NCBI GenBank assembly: GCA_965229765.1
Contig: CBDDJT010000004.1
Location: 682,001-746,000 of the forward strand
Reading direction: 5' to 3'
Origin: ASV31 sp965229765
GTDB lineage: Bacteria; Pseudomonadota; Alphaproteobacteria; Rhodobacterales; Rhodobacteraceae
DNA: 64,000 nt
The notes below the pieces were generated by a model. The model did no database searches and was not told where the DNA came from. It saw only the letters and a list, made by a program, of their open reading frames with translations. A program made the translations under genes and the position numbers. This document shows, piece after piece, positions 44,377-53,851 of this stretch. Position 1 is the stretch's first letter. Each line of letters starts with the position of its first letter.

Positions 44377-45090
44377 GTGGCGAACGAAGACCCCACATTG
44401 CTGCTGACCCGGCCTGCGCCCCAGTCGCGGGATTTCGCGCGTGATCTTGCCGGACGACTTGGTCGGATGCCGCCGGTCGTAATCTCTCCAGTCTTTCGGA
44501 TCGTCTACGAACACGATGTGCCGGATCCGTCCGGGTATGTGGGCGTCGTGCTGACCTCTGCCCACGGGGCGCGCGCGCTTGCGGCCGCGCGCCCCGTGGC
44601 GGGTCTTCGGGCGCATTGCGTCGGCGATCGCACTGCAACTGTTGCGCGGGACCTGGGGATGGCTGCGACCTCTGCCGGGGGAAATGCAGACGATCTGGTC
44701 GCTTCGCTGACGGGTCTGCCCGGCCCGCTTCTTCACTTGCGCGGCGCCGAAAGCAGGGGGGACGTTGCCGCGAGGCTGACAGCCGGCGGCACCCCGACCG
44801 AAGAGGCCGTCGTCTACGATCAGGCGCCCTGTTCGCCGACGCCAGAGGCGCTGGCATTGTTGCGGGGCGTCGCTCCGGTCATCGCGCCGCTGTTCTCTCC
44901 ACGCTCGGCACTGCTGCTGGCGCAGATCGCACAGGGCGCGCGTGCACCGCTTTGGCTGGTGGCGATCAGTCCCGCCGCTGCCCGATCGTGGGGCAAGGCG
45001 CCTTCGGAAAGGCTGATAATCGCCGACCGGCCTGACGCTGTGGCCATGCTTGCATGTGTCGCAGACCACTTCATGGGGAACGCGCCTTGA
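44377..45090 (+). CDS. hemD: Uroporphyrinogen-III synthase
   Basis: A 237-residue HemD-type protein with a bilobed fold. The GTG at 44377 yields [24 protein letters not shown] seven codons later (44398) is also possible. [45 protein letters not shown] and FFSPRSA-like [15 protein letters not shown] are the usual weakly conserved blocks. The enzyme closes hydroxymethylbilane into uroporphyrinogen III in the heme pathway. It is divergent from tsaD and leads the mitofilin-hemY group. Confidence 0.88.
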   Translation: MANEDPTLLLTRPAPQSRDFARDLAGRLGRMPPVVISPVFRIVYEHDVPDPSGYVGVVLTSAHGARALAAARPVAGLRAHCVGDRTATVARDLGMAATSAGGNADDLVASLTGLPGPLLHLRGAESRGDVAARLTAGGTPTEEAVVYDQAPCSPTPEALALLRGVAPVIAPLFSPRSALLLAQIAQGARAPLWLVAISPAAARSWGKAPSERLIIADRPDAVAMLACVADHFMGNAP

Positions 45091-45168
45091 GGCACCTCGC
45101 CCCGAGGGCTAAGTTCAAAGTGTCAGGCTGGCCTGACGCAATGTCAGAGATTCGAAAGGACCGCGCAC

Positions 45169-46569
45169 GTGGCCGACAGCGCAGATCGAGGAAAGCCCGA
45201 CGTGCCCGCCCATGTCGCAGGATCCGGGATCCAGGCGCCGGGCCGCTCTTCCGGTGTGCCCCCGGTCCGCAGATCGACCCCCGGCACCAAGCGCGCGGCC
45301 AGCGGCGCGATGTCGGGTGTTTCACGCCCGAAGAAGGCGCCGCAAGGCAAGACCGTGGCGGGTCGTCCGGCGCGTAACCCCAGCACGCCGCCGCTTACGC
45401 CGCGCGATGCCGATGCGGGACGTGCGACCGGTTCGGATCCGGCCGCGGACCGGACGACTTCGGCGGCCATCCCCGGCGCAGCCTTGGCCGAAGCGCCCAA
45501 ACCCGCGGCCGCGCCGTCGCAATCGGGCGGTTTGGGGCCGATGATCCTTGCCGGTGTCGTGGCCGCCGCTGTCGGTGCAGGGGGCATGTTCATCGCCGTT
45601 CGCCAGGGCGCCGTCAGCGTGATCGACGCGCCCGAAGCCCCAAGCGCCGAGCTTGGCGCACTGGACAAGCGACTTGATGCGCAAATGGCCGAGCTCGCCG
45701 GGCTTCGTGCCGAGCTTGCGTCGCGTGACGAGGCGCTTGCGGCCCTGCGCGACGAGATGACGGCAGGCGACGCAGGAGCAGGGGACGCGCGCACCGTCAT
45801 CGAGGAACGGCTGGCGGCCCTCGCCGCAGAGGTTGAAGCGGCACAGTCCCAGACAATTCCGCAGGCGGAGCTGCCGCAAGAGGTCGTGGACGCCTACGAA
45901 AGGCGGCTTGCCGGGATGCAGGACGGTCTTGATGCCCGCTTGGCCGACATCGAGGCCAAGGTTCAGGGAAGCCTTGCCGAGGCCCGCGCAAGGCTTGACG
46001 AGGAACTGGTACGTATCGAAGAGGCGACAAGCGCCGCGGCGGAGCTGGAACGCGCCGCCGAGGCCGCCGCGACCGCGGCCGCCGCGCGCGCAGCGCTGGC
46101 GGAACTCGAAACCGCGCTCGATACCGGCACCGGGTTTGCCGGCCCGCTTGACGAGATCGCCGCGCGCACCGGCGCCGCCATTCCCGACGCCTTGCAGGCC
46201 GCCGCGGTGGACGGCGTTCCGACCCAGGCCGCGCTTCAGGCTGCCTTTCCCGAGGCCGCGCGCAGCGCGATGGGCGCCGCCACCCGTGCGGCTGCGGAAT
46301 CCGGCGAAGTGGGCGGGCTGACGGCATTCGTGCGCACCCATCTTGGCGCCCGCTCGCTGGAGCCGCGCGAAGGCAGCGATCCCGACGCGATCCTGTCGCG
46401 GGCAGAGGCAGCGCTTCAATCCGGTGATCTCGATGCGGCACTTGCCGAGATCGAGGCCCTGCCGGAAGAGGGGCGCAATGAAATGTCGGGCTGGCTGGCG
46501 CAGGCCTACGCGCGACAAGCTGCCCTGCGTGCGGCGCAAACACTGGCCGCCGCGGTCAATAGCAACTGA
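45169..46569 (+). CDS. Mitofilin-like (Mic60-type) inner-membrane protein
   Basis: A 466-residue protein, starting at GTG with AAAGGA nine bases upstream. About 120 disordered residues rich in Pro, Ala and Arg come first. Then comes one membrane helix (PMILAGVVAAAVGAGGMFIAV, near residues 123-145), a long periplasmic coiled coil and a C-terminal mitofilin-type domain (TQAALQAAFPEAARSAM, then LTAFVRTHLGARS). Alphaproteobacterial Mic60 homologues occupy this exact place next to hemD and hemY and bend inner membranes. It shares that position here. Confidence 0.82.
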   Translation: MADSADRGKPDVPAHVAGSGIQAPGRSSGVPPVRRSTPGTKRAASGAMSGVSRPKKAPQGKTVAGRPARNPSTPPLTPRDADAGRATGSDPAADRTTSAAIPGAALAEAPKPAAAPSQSGGLGPMILAGVVAAAVGAGGMFIAVRQGAVSVIDAPEAPSAELGALDKRLDAQMAELAGLRAELASRDEALAALRDEMTAGDAGAGDARTVIEERLAALAAEVEAAQSQTIPQAELPQEVVDAYERRLAGMQDGLDARLADIEAKVQGSLAEARARLDEELVRIEEATSAAAELERAAEAAATAAAARAALAELETALDTGTGFAGPLDEIAARTGAAIPDALQAAAVDGVPTQAALQAAFPEAARSAMGAATRAAAESGEVGGLTAFVRTHLGARSLEPREGSDPDAILSRAEAALQSGDLDAALAEIEALPEEGRNEMSGWLAQAYARQAALRAAQTLAAAVNSN

Positions 46570-46579
46570 GGACGATTGC

Positions 46580-48154
46580 ATGCTTTGGTCATTGATTAAG
46601 ATCGTTCTCTTCGTCGCGCTGATCGCGGCCATGACACTTGGGGCGGGCTATCTGCTTGAGGCAGATGGCGGCGTGCGCATCTCGCTTGCCGGCACGGAAT
46701 TCAACCTTGGCCCACTGCAATCAGTGATCGCGATGATCGTGCTGGTTCTGGCGGTCTGGGTCTTCCTGAAGGTCTTCAGTTTCCTTCTTGCCTTTCTGCG
46801 CTTCCTCAACGGCGATGAAACGGCGATCACCCGCTATTTCGACCGCAACCGAGAGCGCAAGGGCTTCAAGGCACTGGCAGAGGGGCTTATGGCGCTGGCC
46901 TCGGGCGAGGCCAAGGAGGCGATGGCCAAGGCATCAAGAGCGGAACGCTACTTGCGGCGCCCGGAACTGACTGACCTGATCACGGCGCAGGCGGCCGAGA
47001 TGGCGGGCGACCGCAAGAAGGCCGAAGAGGTCTACAAGCGCCTTCTGAAGGATGACCGCACCCGGTTTGTCGGCGTCCGCGGGATCATGAAGCAGCGCAT
47101 TGCCGAGGGCGACACCGACAAGGCGTTGAAGCTGGCGGAAAAGGCCTTTGCGCTGAAGCCGCGCCACGAAGAAACGCAAGATATACTCTTGCGGCTTCAG
47201 GCCGAGCATTCCGACTGGACGGGCGCGCGCAAGACCCTGAGCGCCAAGCTCAAGCATGGCGCGCTTCCCCGCGATGTGTATCGCCGGCGGGACGCCGTGC
47301 TGGCCGTCAGCGAGGCCAAGGACGTTGTTGCCGAGGGCAACAGCATCGAGTCGCGCGAGGCCGCGATCGAGGCCAATCGCCTGTCGCCCGATCTGGTTCC
47401 CGCCGCGGTCATGGCCGCGCAAGGCTACATCGATCAGGGTAAGCCACGGCTCGCTACCCGTATCGTTGTCAAGGCGTGGGAGGCGCAGCCCCATCCCGAC
47501 CTCGCCGCTGCGTTCGCCGCCGTCGTGCCCGATGAAACCCCGGCCGAGCGCATCAAGCGGTTTGGCGCGTTGTCACGCCATCACCCCGAGCATCCCGAAA
47601 CCCGGATGCTGATGGCCGAGTTGAACATCGCGGCAGAGAATTTTCCCGGCGCTCGCAAGGCGCTTGGCGATCTTGCCAGCGAGAAACCCACCGCACGTGC
47701 CCTGACGCTTATGGCGGCAATCGAGCGCGGAGAGGGGGCGGACGATGCCGTCGTGCGCGGCTGGCTGGCGAAGGCATTGACCGCGTCGCGCGGACCGCAA
47801 TGGGTGTGCGAGAACTGTCATTCCGTGCACGGCGGCTGGACACCGGTTTGCGCCAATTGCGGGGCCTTCGACACGCTTAGCTGGAAGACCCCGCCCGAAG
47901 GCGGGATCAGCATGGCCGGCACTGCGGAAACCCTGCCGCTGATCGTGGGAACCGCCGCAGCCGCAGTCCCGGCCGTCGTCGCGTCAGAGCCGGCAGCCAC
48001 CCAAGTTGTTTCTGCCGGGATCCCGGCGTCCAATGACGCGGCGGACACGGATTCAACCGATGACTCGTCCGATCCGACACCCATTGAGGTCGCCTCTGAT
48101 CCGGACGTGCCCGACGCCGAGATCGTCGAAGAATCCAAAGCCGGGACTCGCTGA
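46580..48154 (+). CDS. hemY: HemY family protein with TPR repeats and a zinc ribbon
   Basis: A 524-residue protein, not the protoporphyrinogen oxidase also called HemY. It has an N-terminal membrane helix (LWSLIKIVLFVALIAAMTLG), a second one near residue 60 and TPR-like helical repeats (ARKTLSAKLKHGALPRDVY). A zinc ribbon CENC-x10-CANC lies near residue 410-430. An acidic Asp/Ser/Thr-rich tail closes it. The start follows GAGGA. Family members are conserved next to hemD in proteobacteria, with a suspected role in heme-pathway organisation. Confidence 0.88.
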   Translation: MLWSLIKIVLFVALIAAMTLGAGYLLEADGGVRISLAGTEFNLGPLQSVIAMIVLVLAVWVFLKVFSFLLAFLRFLNGDETAITRYFDRNRERKGFKALAEGLMALASGEAKEAMAKASRAERYLRRPELTDLITAQAAEMAGDRKKAEEVYKRLLKDDRTRFVGVRGIMKQRIAEGDTDKALKLAEKAFALKPRHEETQDILLRLQAEHSDWTGARKTLSAKLKHGALPRDVYRRRDAVLAVSEAKDVVAEGNSIESREAAIEANRLSPDLVPAAVMAAQGYIDQGKPRLATRIVVKAWEAQPHPDLAAAFAAVVPDETPAERIKRFGALSRHHPEHPETRMLMAELNIAAENFPGARKALGDLASEKPTARALTLMAAIERGEGADDAVVRGWLAKALTASRGPQWVCENCHSVHGGWTPVCANCGAFDTLSWKTPPEGGISMAGTAETLPLIVGTAAAAVPAVVASEPAATQVVSAGIPASNDAADTDSTDDSSDPTPIEVASDPDVPDAEIVEESKAGTR

Positions 48155-48205
48155 AATTAGGGCTGGAAGGGGCGGGCGCATGCTGCTATCTCCCCGCCAC
48201 CCCGT

Positions 48206-48281
48206 GCCGGTGTAGCTCAGCTGGTAGAGCACGTCATTCGTAATGATGGGGTCGGGGGTTCGAGTCCCTTCACCGGCACCA
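48206..48281 (+). tRNA. tRNA-Thr (anticodon CGT)
   Basis: The sequence folds into a cloverleaf. The acceptor stem is GCCGGTG with CACCGGC. The D arm is GCTC/GAGC. The anticodon stem CGTCA/TGATG has loop TTCGTAA with anticodon CGT. The T arm has the TTCGAGT loop. CCA is encoded at the 3' end. It reads ACG threonine codons. It stands alone in the window, 51 bases past hemY. Confidence 0.96.
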
Positions 48282-48283
48282 CT

Positions 48284-48306
48284 CTTCCATCCATCACAGA
48301 TGGAAG
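48284..48306 (+). terminator. Hairpin right behind the tRNA
   Basis: CTTCCATC / GATGGAAG forms an 8-bp stem with a seven-base loop, two bases past the tRNA CCA. No clear T-run follows, so it may serve 3' processing or partial termination. Confidence 0.45.
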
Positions 48307-48551
48307 ACTTCCAGAAATCCCAGTCTCTTGGACGATCAGGCAGCCCCCTTGACGGGGATTGTCCGGTCTTGTCCGCCGAACTGCCCCTGGTTCGGGGGAA
48401 GCCTGGCAGCGCAAGGGTGCCGGCACCCGGGACATGCCGATGACGGCTTCCGGGCAGGGGCCCCGCAGCCAGGGTTTTCTGGGGGTCACAAAACTGTATC
48501 CGTCTCCCGTTAGAGCCTCCGGCAGATTCAAACTGTCTCGGGGGACATTCG

Positions 48552-50594
48552 ATGAAACTTGCACTGACGGGCGGACTTGCCCTCACACTTCTCGGAACCA
48601 CGGCGATGGCGAACTGCCCGGCCGTGACGATGGCCGATCCGATGGGCGTGGCCCCGGGCGACTTTCCGCAGCAGTACGATCTGGCCGCCTACGAGGCTGC
48701 GGCGGGCTGTGACATGGCCTTTTCGGCGAACCCCGAGATCGAAGCCCTGAACGCCGAGATCCAGGGTAACGGTGCCCTGCCACCGCTGGCGGACCGCCTG
48801 CCGGCAGAGCCGCTGGTCATCGTGCCCTACGACATGATCGGCTCCTACGGCGGCACCTTCGACGCCCTGTCCAACAACACCGAGGCAGGTACGTCGGACT
48901 TCCTGTCTGTGCGACACGTCAACTTCGTGCGCTATGCCGACGACCTGCAGACCATCGTCCCGAACGTCGCCAAGTCGTGGGAATGGAATGCCGATTTCAC
49001 CGAACTTACGATGACACTGCGTGCCGGTCACAAGTGGTCCGACGGCGCGCCGTTCACTTCGGAAGACGTGCGTTTCTGGCTTGAAAACCTTAGCCTTGAC
49101 GCGAACATCCGCGAAAAGCCCGCCGACTACGTGCTGGCCGGCGGCGCGCCGATCAAGATCGAGATCATTGACGAGACGACCTTCAAGTTCGTCCTCGCCG
49201 CGCCCAAGCCGGGCCTTCTGGTGCATTTCGCGACCTCCTATGCCCAGCCGTTCCAGCCCGCGCATTTCCTCGGCCAGTTCCACCCGGCGCTGAACGAGAA
49301 CGCCGACGCGCTGGCCGCCGAATACGGTTTTGACAGCGGGTACGAGGCTATCAACTATTACTTCGGCGCGTCCGACTGGACCGATACGCCCTCGCCGATG
49401 CTGCGCGATCCGGCGCGCGTGGGGTCGCTGCCCTATGCCACCCAGCCCACGCTGGAAAGCCACATCTACGTCTCTGACACCACCGAGGGCCGCCGCCTGG
49501 TGGCCAACCCCTACTTCCACCAGGTCGATACCACCGGACAGCAGCTGCCCTATATCAGCCGCCAGGAAGAGCTGTACAAGAACGACAACGAGGTGCGTAT
49601 CCTCGCGCTGGTCAACGGCGAGGTCGACTACAAGGCCCAGTCGCTGCAACTGCCGGCCGCGCCGATCCTGCTGGAGAACCAGGAAAAGGGCGGCTACACG
49701 GTCCAGCTGAAGCCTACCGTCGCGATCCCGACCCTGTCGTTCAACGTCACCTCGGACGACGAAGGCAAGCGCGAGCTGTTCTCGAACCCAGAGTTCCGCA
49801 AGGCGATGTCTGCTGCCATCAACCGCGACGAACTGAACGAGGTCGTATTCTTCGGCCAGGGCACGCCGATGGCCTACACCGGCTTCTCTCCGCTGCCGCC
49901 TTTCGCCGAAGCCTACGGCGCCATCGGAACGGAATTCGACCCCGAGACGGCCAAGGCGATGCTGGACGGTCTGGGCATGGTGGACACCGACGGCGACGGC
50001 TTCCGCGAACTGCCCAATGGTGACGCGGTCGTTCTGAACATCCAGTTCGCCACCCAGGGCGTGGCCGGTGAAGTGGTTGAACTGGTTGCGCAGAACTGGT
50101 CGGACGTTGGTGTCCAGAGCACCGTGAAAGAGGTGACACCGGACGAATACCGCGCCGCCCAATCGGCGAACGAGCTGGACGTTCTGGCCTGGTGGAAGGG
50201 CGAGCCCCTTGCCATTGCGCTGGGCACGAACGAGGGCCTAGTCCCACCCTTCGGGTCGTATTTCGGGCACCGCACCGGCATGAAATGGGCCGAGTGGATC
50301 GACAGCAACGGCACCGCCGGCATCGAGCCGCCGGCCTGGGTGAAGCAGCTTATCGACGACGTCGCGACGCTTCAGGCCGCCGCGCCGGGATCTGACGCGG
50401 CCAACGCCGCGGGCGAAGCCATCGCCAAGGCGTTCACCGACAACATGCTGTTCATCGGAACGGTGATCGCGCCGTCGCCGATCGTGGTCCGCAACGGTCT
50501 GAAGAACGTGCCAGAGTTCAAGACGTCGAGCTACGAGTACTACCGGACCTACCCGTACCTTGCGACCCAGTGGTTCCTCGCCGAGGACAACTGA
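48552..50594 (+). CDS. Peptide ABC transporter, substrate-binding protein (DppA/OppA family)
   Basis: A 680-residue periplasmic binding protein of family 5 with a signal peptide (MKLALTGGLALTLLGTTAMA). GSYGGTFDALSNNTEAGTSD, TMTLRAGHKWSDGAPFTSED and the later LSFNVTSDDEGKRELFSNPE, FRKAMSAAINRDELNEVVF are typical. It is longer than DppA (about 530), with an insertion of unknown role. It precedes two permeases and two ATPases, so it binds the substrate for that importer. A strong hairpin follows its stop. Confidence 0.9.
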   Translation: MKLALTGGLALTLLGTTAMANCPAVTMADPMGVAPGDFPQQYDLAAYEAAAGCDMAFSANPEIEALNAEIQGNGALPPLADRLPAEPLVIVPYDMIGSYGGTFDALSNNTEAGTSDFLSVRHVNFVRYADDLQTIVPNVAKSWEWNADFTELTMTLRAGHKWSDGAPFTSEDVRFWLENLSLDANIREKPADYVLAGGAPIKIEIIDETTFKFVLAAPKPGLLVHFATSYAQPFQPAHFLGQFHPALNENADALAAEYGFDSGYEAINYYFGASDWTDTPSPMLRDPARVGSLPYATQPTLESHIYVSDTTEGRRLVANPYFHQVDTTGQQLPYISRQEELYKNDNEVRILALVNGEVDYKAQSLQLPAAPILLENQEKGGYTVQLKPTVAIPTLSFNVTSDDEGKRELFSNPEFRKAMSAAINRDELNEVVFFGQGTPMAYTGFSPLPPFAEAYGAIGTEFDPETAKAMLDGLGMVDTDGDGFRELPNGDAVVLNIQFATQGVAGEVVELVAQNWSDVGVQSTVKEVTPDEYRAAQSANELDVLAWWKGEPLAIALGTNEGLVPPFGSYFGHRTGMKWAEWIDSNGTAGIEPPAWVKQLIDDVATLQAAAPGSDAANAAGEAIAKAFTDNMLFIGTVIAPSPIVVRNGLKNVPEFKTSSYEYYRTYPYLATQWFLAEDN

Positions 50595-50655
50595 TCCGGC
50601 AGGCAAGGCGATCTCGGGGCCGGGCGACAATGTGCGTCCGGCCTCGCCACGAGTT

Positions 50656-50685
50656 CCCTTGCCCGGGCAGCCGGGCACCCAAGGG
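50656..50685 (+). terminator. Stem-loop between binding-protein and permease genes
   Basis: A 6-bp GCCCGG / CCGGGC stem with a four-base loop (50661-50676) is extended by an outer CCCTT / AAGGG stem across a bulge. No T-run follows. Such structures between binding-protein and permease genes usually protect the upstream mRNA, which gives more binding protein than permease. That role is inferred. Confidence 0.5.
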
Positions 50686-50736
50686 GGCCGACCCGCGGCG
50701 CAGATGTCCAGCGGGGAAACCGGACGGATCTGACAG

Positions 50737-51750
50737 ATGACCAATTTCCTGCGTTTCGTCGCAATTCGTGCCGTTCTGGCGGTCATCACGCTTCTGATCG
50801 TGTCCTTCCTCGTCTTCTCGCTCATGGAGCTTGTCCCGGGCGACTGCGCCGAACGTTACCTGGCCTACAAGAACACCCAGGGCCAGAACCTGACGCTTGA
50901 AGACATTGACGCCGAGCGCGCCCGGCTGGGACTGGACCAGCCCTTTCTGATCCGCTGGACCAGCTGGGTGGCCGGCGCCTTCGTGGGCGAGTTCGGCGAA
51001 AGTTGCATCTTGCGTGTCTCGATCAGTCAGTTGCTTGGGACGAAATTCCTTATCTCTGCCGGTATCAGCCTTGCGGCGCTGTTGCTGGCCTACCTCATCG
51101 CCGTTCCCGTCGGCATCTATGCGGCGGCTTCGCGCAACCCGGTCGTCAACAACGTCCTCAGGTTCGTGTCCTACCTTGGCCTCGCGCTGCCCAACTTCCT
51201 GCTGGCGCTGATCATCATGCTGATCGCCACCGTCCATTTCGGAGACAGCCTGTCGGGCCTTTTCAGCAAGGAGTTCCGCGACGCGCCGTGGTCCATGGCG
51301 AAATTCATGGATTTTCTCAGCCGCGCCTGGCTGCCGATCTTCATTCTCGGCTGGTCGGCCACGGCATTTGCGCTTCAGACTGTCAGGGCGCTCATGCTGG
51401 ACGAACAGTCCAAGCTTTATGTGACGGCGGCCAGCGCCCGGGGCCTTTACGGCCGCCGCCTGCTGTGGCGCTATCCGGCCCGCCACGCGCTGGGCCCCAT
51501 CGTCAACAGCCTCGGGTTCGACCTGAACCGCATCTTCAACGAATTGCCCATCGTCGCGACAATCCTGACCCTGACCGAGGCCGGCGCGCTTCTGATCGAG
51601 GCGCTGGCGCGGTCCAACGACCAGCAGCTTGCGGGTGCAATCATCTTTCTTCTGACCGCAACGATCGTGGGTCTGAACTTCTTGACCGACGTGGGCCTTG
51701 CGCTGCTTGACCCGCGGATGCGCAAATCGGTGATGGGGGCGTCGGCATGA
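50737..51750 (+). CDS. Peptide ABC transporter, permease (DppB family)
   Basis: A 337-residue inner-membrane permease with about six helices (the first is FVAIRAVLAVITLLIVSFLV). The N-terminal LARLGLDQPFLIRW-like DAERARLGLDQPFLIRW segment and the EAA loop ARGLYGRRLLWRYPARHALG fit the DppB/OppB type. It forms the pore together with the next protein, whose ATG overlaps the stop here. The distance to the binding-protein gene (142 bases) holds a stem-loop. Confidence 0.93.
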   Translation: MTNFLRFVAIRAVLAVITLLIVSFLVFSLMELVPGDCAERYLAYKNTQGQNLTLEDIDAERARLGLDQPFLIRWTSWVAGAFVGEFGESCILRVSISQLLGTKFLISAGISLAALLLAYLIAVPVGIYAAASRNPVVNNVLRFVSYLGLALPNFLLALIIMLIATVHFGDSLSGLFSKEFRDAPWSMAKFMDFLSRAWLPIFILGWSATAFALQTVRALMLDEQSKLYVTAASARGLYGRRLLWRYPARHALGPIVNSLGFDLNRIFNELPIVATILTLTEAGALLIEALARSNDQQLAGAIIFLLTATIVGLNFLTDVGLALLDPRMRKSVMGASA

Positions 51751-52868
51751 CCGAGATTTCGCAGAAGGCCAAGGAAGCCTATTTCACCGCGTCCCAGCGT
51801 CAGCTGATCTGGGCCCGCTTTCGCAGGCAGACCTCGGCGATGGTGGCGGGCGCGCTCCTTGTTATTCTGATCCTGATGGGGCTTCTGTCCGATTTCATCG
51901 CGCCCTATAACCCGACGATCGCCGGGGCCAACAAGGACTACACCAACGGTGCGCCGCAGGTCCCGCGGTTCTGCGATGCCAACGGCTGCTCGGTCCGGCC
52001 CTTCATCTATGGTGTCACGCGGGAACGCTCGATCGAGACCAATTTTCGCTGGGTTGCGACGATCGATACAGAGGACCGCCGCTATGTCGAGTGGTTCGTG
52101 CGCGGCGACGCGTACACCTGGTTCGGTGTCACGCTTGACCGGCACCTCTTTGGCGTGGACGAGGGGCACATCCACCTCTTCGGCACCGACGACACCGGCA
52201 AGGATATCTTCAGCCGCACCCTGCACGCGATCAAGACCTCGCTTGCCGTGGGTACACTGGGTGTGCTGATCTCGTTCGTCATGGCGCTGACCATCGGCGG
52301 CATCGCGGGCTTTTACGGCGGCTGGGTGGACGGGGTCCTGCAAATGATCACCGACGCCATCCGCACCGTTCCGGCGATCCCGCTATTCATGGCATTGGCG
52401 GCCTTCGTGCCCGACACCTGGTCGGCCGAGATGCGGTTCTTTTTCATCTCGATCATTCTGGGCCTGATCGGCTGGCCCACGCTGGCGCGACGTGTCCGGA
52501 CCCACCTGCTGGTCGAACGCAACCAGGATTACGTATTGGCCGCCCGACTTTCGGGCGCCGGGTCGGGCCATATTATCCGACGCCACCTTCTGCCCAGCTT
52601 TTCCAGCTACATCATCGTCGACCTGGTGATTTCGTTTCCGTACATGGTGCTGTCCGAGACCGCGCTCAGCTTTATCGGGCTTGGGCTGAAGGATCCTGTC
52701 ACCTCGCTCGGCGTCTTGCTGCAGAACACCACGCAGGCCGACGTCCTTCTGAACTATCAGTGGTATTTCATCCCGGTCATCTTCTTCGTCGCGCTGGTGA
52801 TGGCCTTCGTCTTTGTCGGCGACGGGCTGCGCGACGCGGCCGATCCCTATGGCGAGCACGGCAAATGA
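51747..52868 (+). CDS. Peptide ABC transporter, permease (DppC family)
   Basis: A 373-residue permease. It has the DppC-type N-terminal helix (MVAGALLVILILMGLLSDFI), GTDDTGKDIFSRTLHAIKTS and the EAA loop VLAARLSGAGSGHIIRRHLL. A periplasmic insert of about 90 residues between helix one and GTDDTGKD is longer than in E. coli DppC. Start and stop overlap the neighbours by four bases, so the transporter genes are coupled. It pairs with the DppB-type protein. Confidence 0.93.
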   Translation: MTEISQKAKEAYFTASQRQLIWARFRRQTSAMVAGALLVILILMGLLSDFIAPYNPTIAGANKDYTNGAPQVPRFCDANGCSVRPFIYGVTRERSIETNFRWVATIDTEDRRYVEWFVRGDAYTWFGVTLDRHLFGVDEGHIHLFGTDDTGKDIFSRTLHAIKTSLAVGTLGVLISFVMALTIGGIAGFYGGWVDGVLQMITDAIRTVPAIPLFMALAAFVPDTWSAEMRFFFISIILGLIGWPTLARRVRTHLLVERNQDYVLAARLSGAGSGHIIRRHLLPSFSSYIIVDLVISFPYMVLSETALSFIGLGLKDPVTSLGVLLQNTTQADVLLNYQWYFIPVIFFVALVMAFVFVGDGLRDAADPYGEHGK

Positions 52869-53851
52869 CCCTGCTCGGCATACGCAATCTGACCGTCCGC
52901 TTCCGCACCGACGAGGGCATGATCACCGTGGTCGAGGACGTGACGCTGGACATCGCCCCGGGCGAGGTGCTGGGGCTGGTCGGCGAAAGCGGATCGGGCA
53001 AGTCCGTGACGGCCAAGTCATTGATGCAGCTGAACGGGCGCAACGCCGTCTACGATCCCGCGTCGCGGATCACGCTGCATGGCAGCCCGGACATCGACGT
53101 GCTTGGCCTTAGGCGGCCAAGGGACATGCTGCCGATCCGCGGCGGTGCGATCTCGATGATATTTCAGGAACCGATGGCCAGCTTTGCGCCGGCGCTGACC
53201 GTCGGCGCGCAGATGATCGAGCAGTTGCAGATCCATACCGACCTGTCGCGCAAGGCGGCGCGCGACCTGTCCATCGAGATGCTGGACCGTGTCGGCATCA
53301 CCGAGCCCTCGCGCCGCATCGACCAGTATGTCTTCGAATACTCCGGCGGTATGCGCCAGCGCGCGATGATCGCCATGGCGCTCAGCACCCGGCCCAGGCT
53401 CTTGATCGCGGACGAACCGACGACCGCGCTGGATGTGACGATCCAGCGGCAGGTGCTGGACCTGATGCGCGACCTGATCTCGGAATTCGGCATGTCGATC
53501 CTTTTCATCACCCATGACCTTGGCGTGATCGCGCAGATCGCGGACCGGGTCGCGGTGATGTACCTTGGGCGGATCATGGAAACGGGGCCGGTGCGAGACG
53601 TGCTGCGACAGCCCGCCCATGCCTATACGCGGGGTCTTCTGAACGCTCTGCCCGACCTCGGAAACCTCGACGCGCCACTGACCCCGATCCCGGGCGACAT
53701 CCCCTCGCCGCTGGAAAGGCCCACTGGCTGCGTGTTCCATCCGCGCAACCCCGAGTTGCCTCCGGGGTCGCGCTATGCCCAAGAGGTGCCGCCCCTGACA
53801 GAGGTCCGCCCCGGCCATTTCGCGGCGCTTTTTCCCGAGGATGTGCGATGA
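52865..53851 (+). CDS. Peptide ABC transporter, ATP-binding protein (DppD family)
   Basis: A 328-residue ATPase. The ATG at 52865 overlaps the permease stop. Walker A is GESGSGKSV near residue 42. The signature is YSGGMRQR and Walker B LLIADEPTTALD. The C-terminal oligopeptide/dipeptide domain is seen in PAHAYTRGLLNALPDLGN and GCVFHPRNPEL, though the usual Cys cluster is reduced. It powers uptake together with the next ATPase. Confidence 0.94.
   Translation: MTLLGIRNLTVRFRTDEGMITVVEDVTLDIAPGEVLGLVGESGSGKSVTAKSLMQLNGRNAVYDPASRITLHGSPDIDVLGLRRPRDMLPIRGGAISMIFQEPMASFAPALTVGAQMIEQLQIHTDLSRKAARDLSIEMLDRVGITEPSRRIDQYVFEYSGGMRQRAMIAMALSTRPRLLIADEPTTALDVTIQRQVLDLMRDLISEFGMSILFITHDLGVIAQIADRVAVMYLGRIMETGPVRDVLRQPAHAYTRGLLNALPDLGNLDAPLTPIPGDIPSPLERPTGCVFHPRNPELPPGSRYAQEVPPLTEVRPGHFAALFPEDVR

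Noticed and set aside
44302..44857. N-terminal extension of TsaD by 185 residues
   Set aside because: It is antisense to hemD and lacks any domain. The conserved [10 protein letters not shown] start defines the true N-terminus.
48206..48428. tRNA-Thr as an attachment site, with the GGGTGCCGGCACCC palindrome at 48415
   Set aside because: No integrase gene or duplicated tRNA 3' end is near. The palindrome alone is not enough for an att site.
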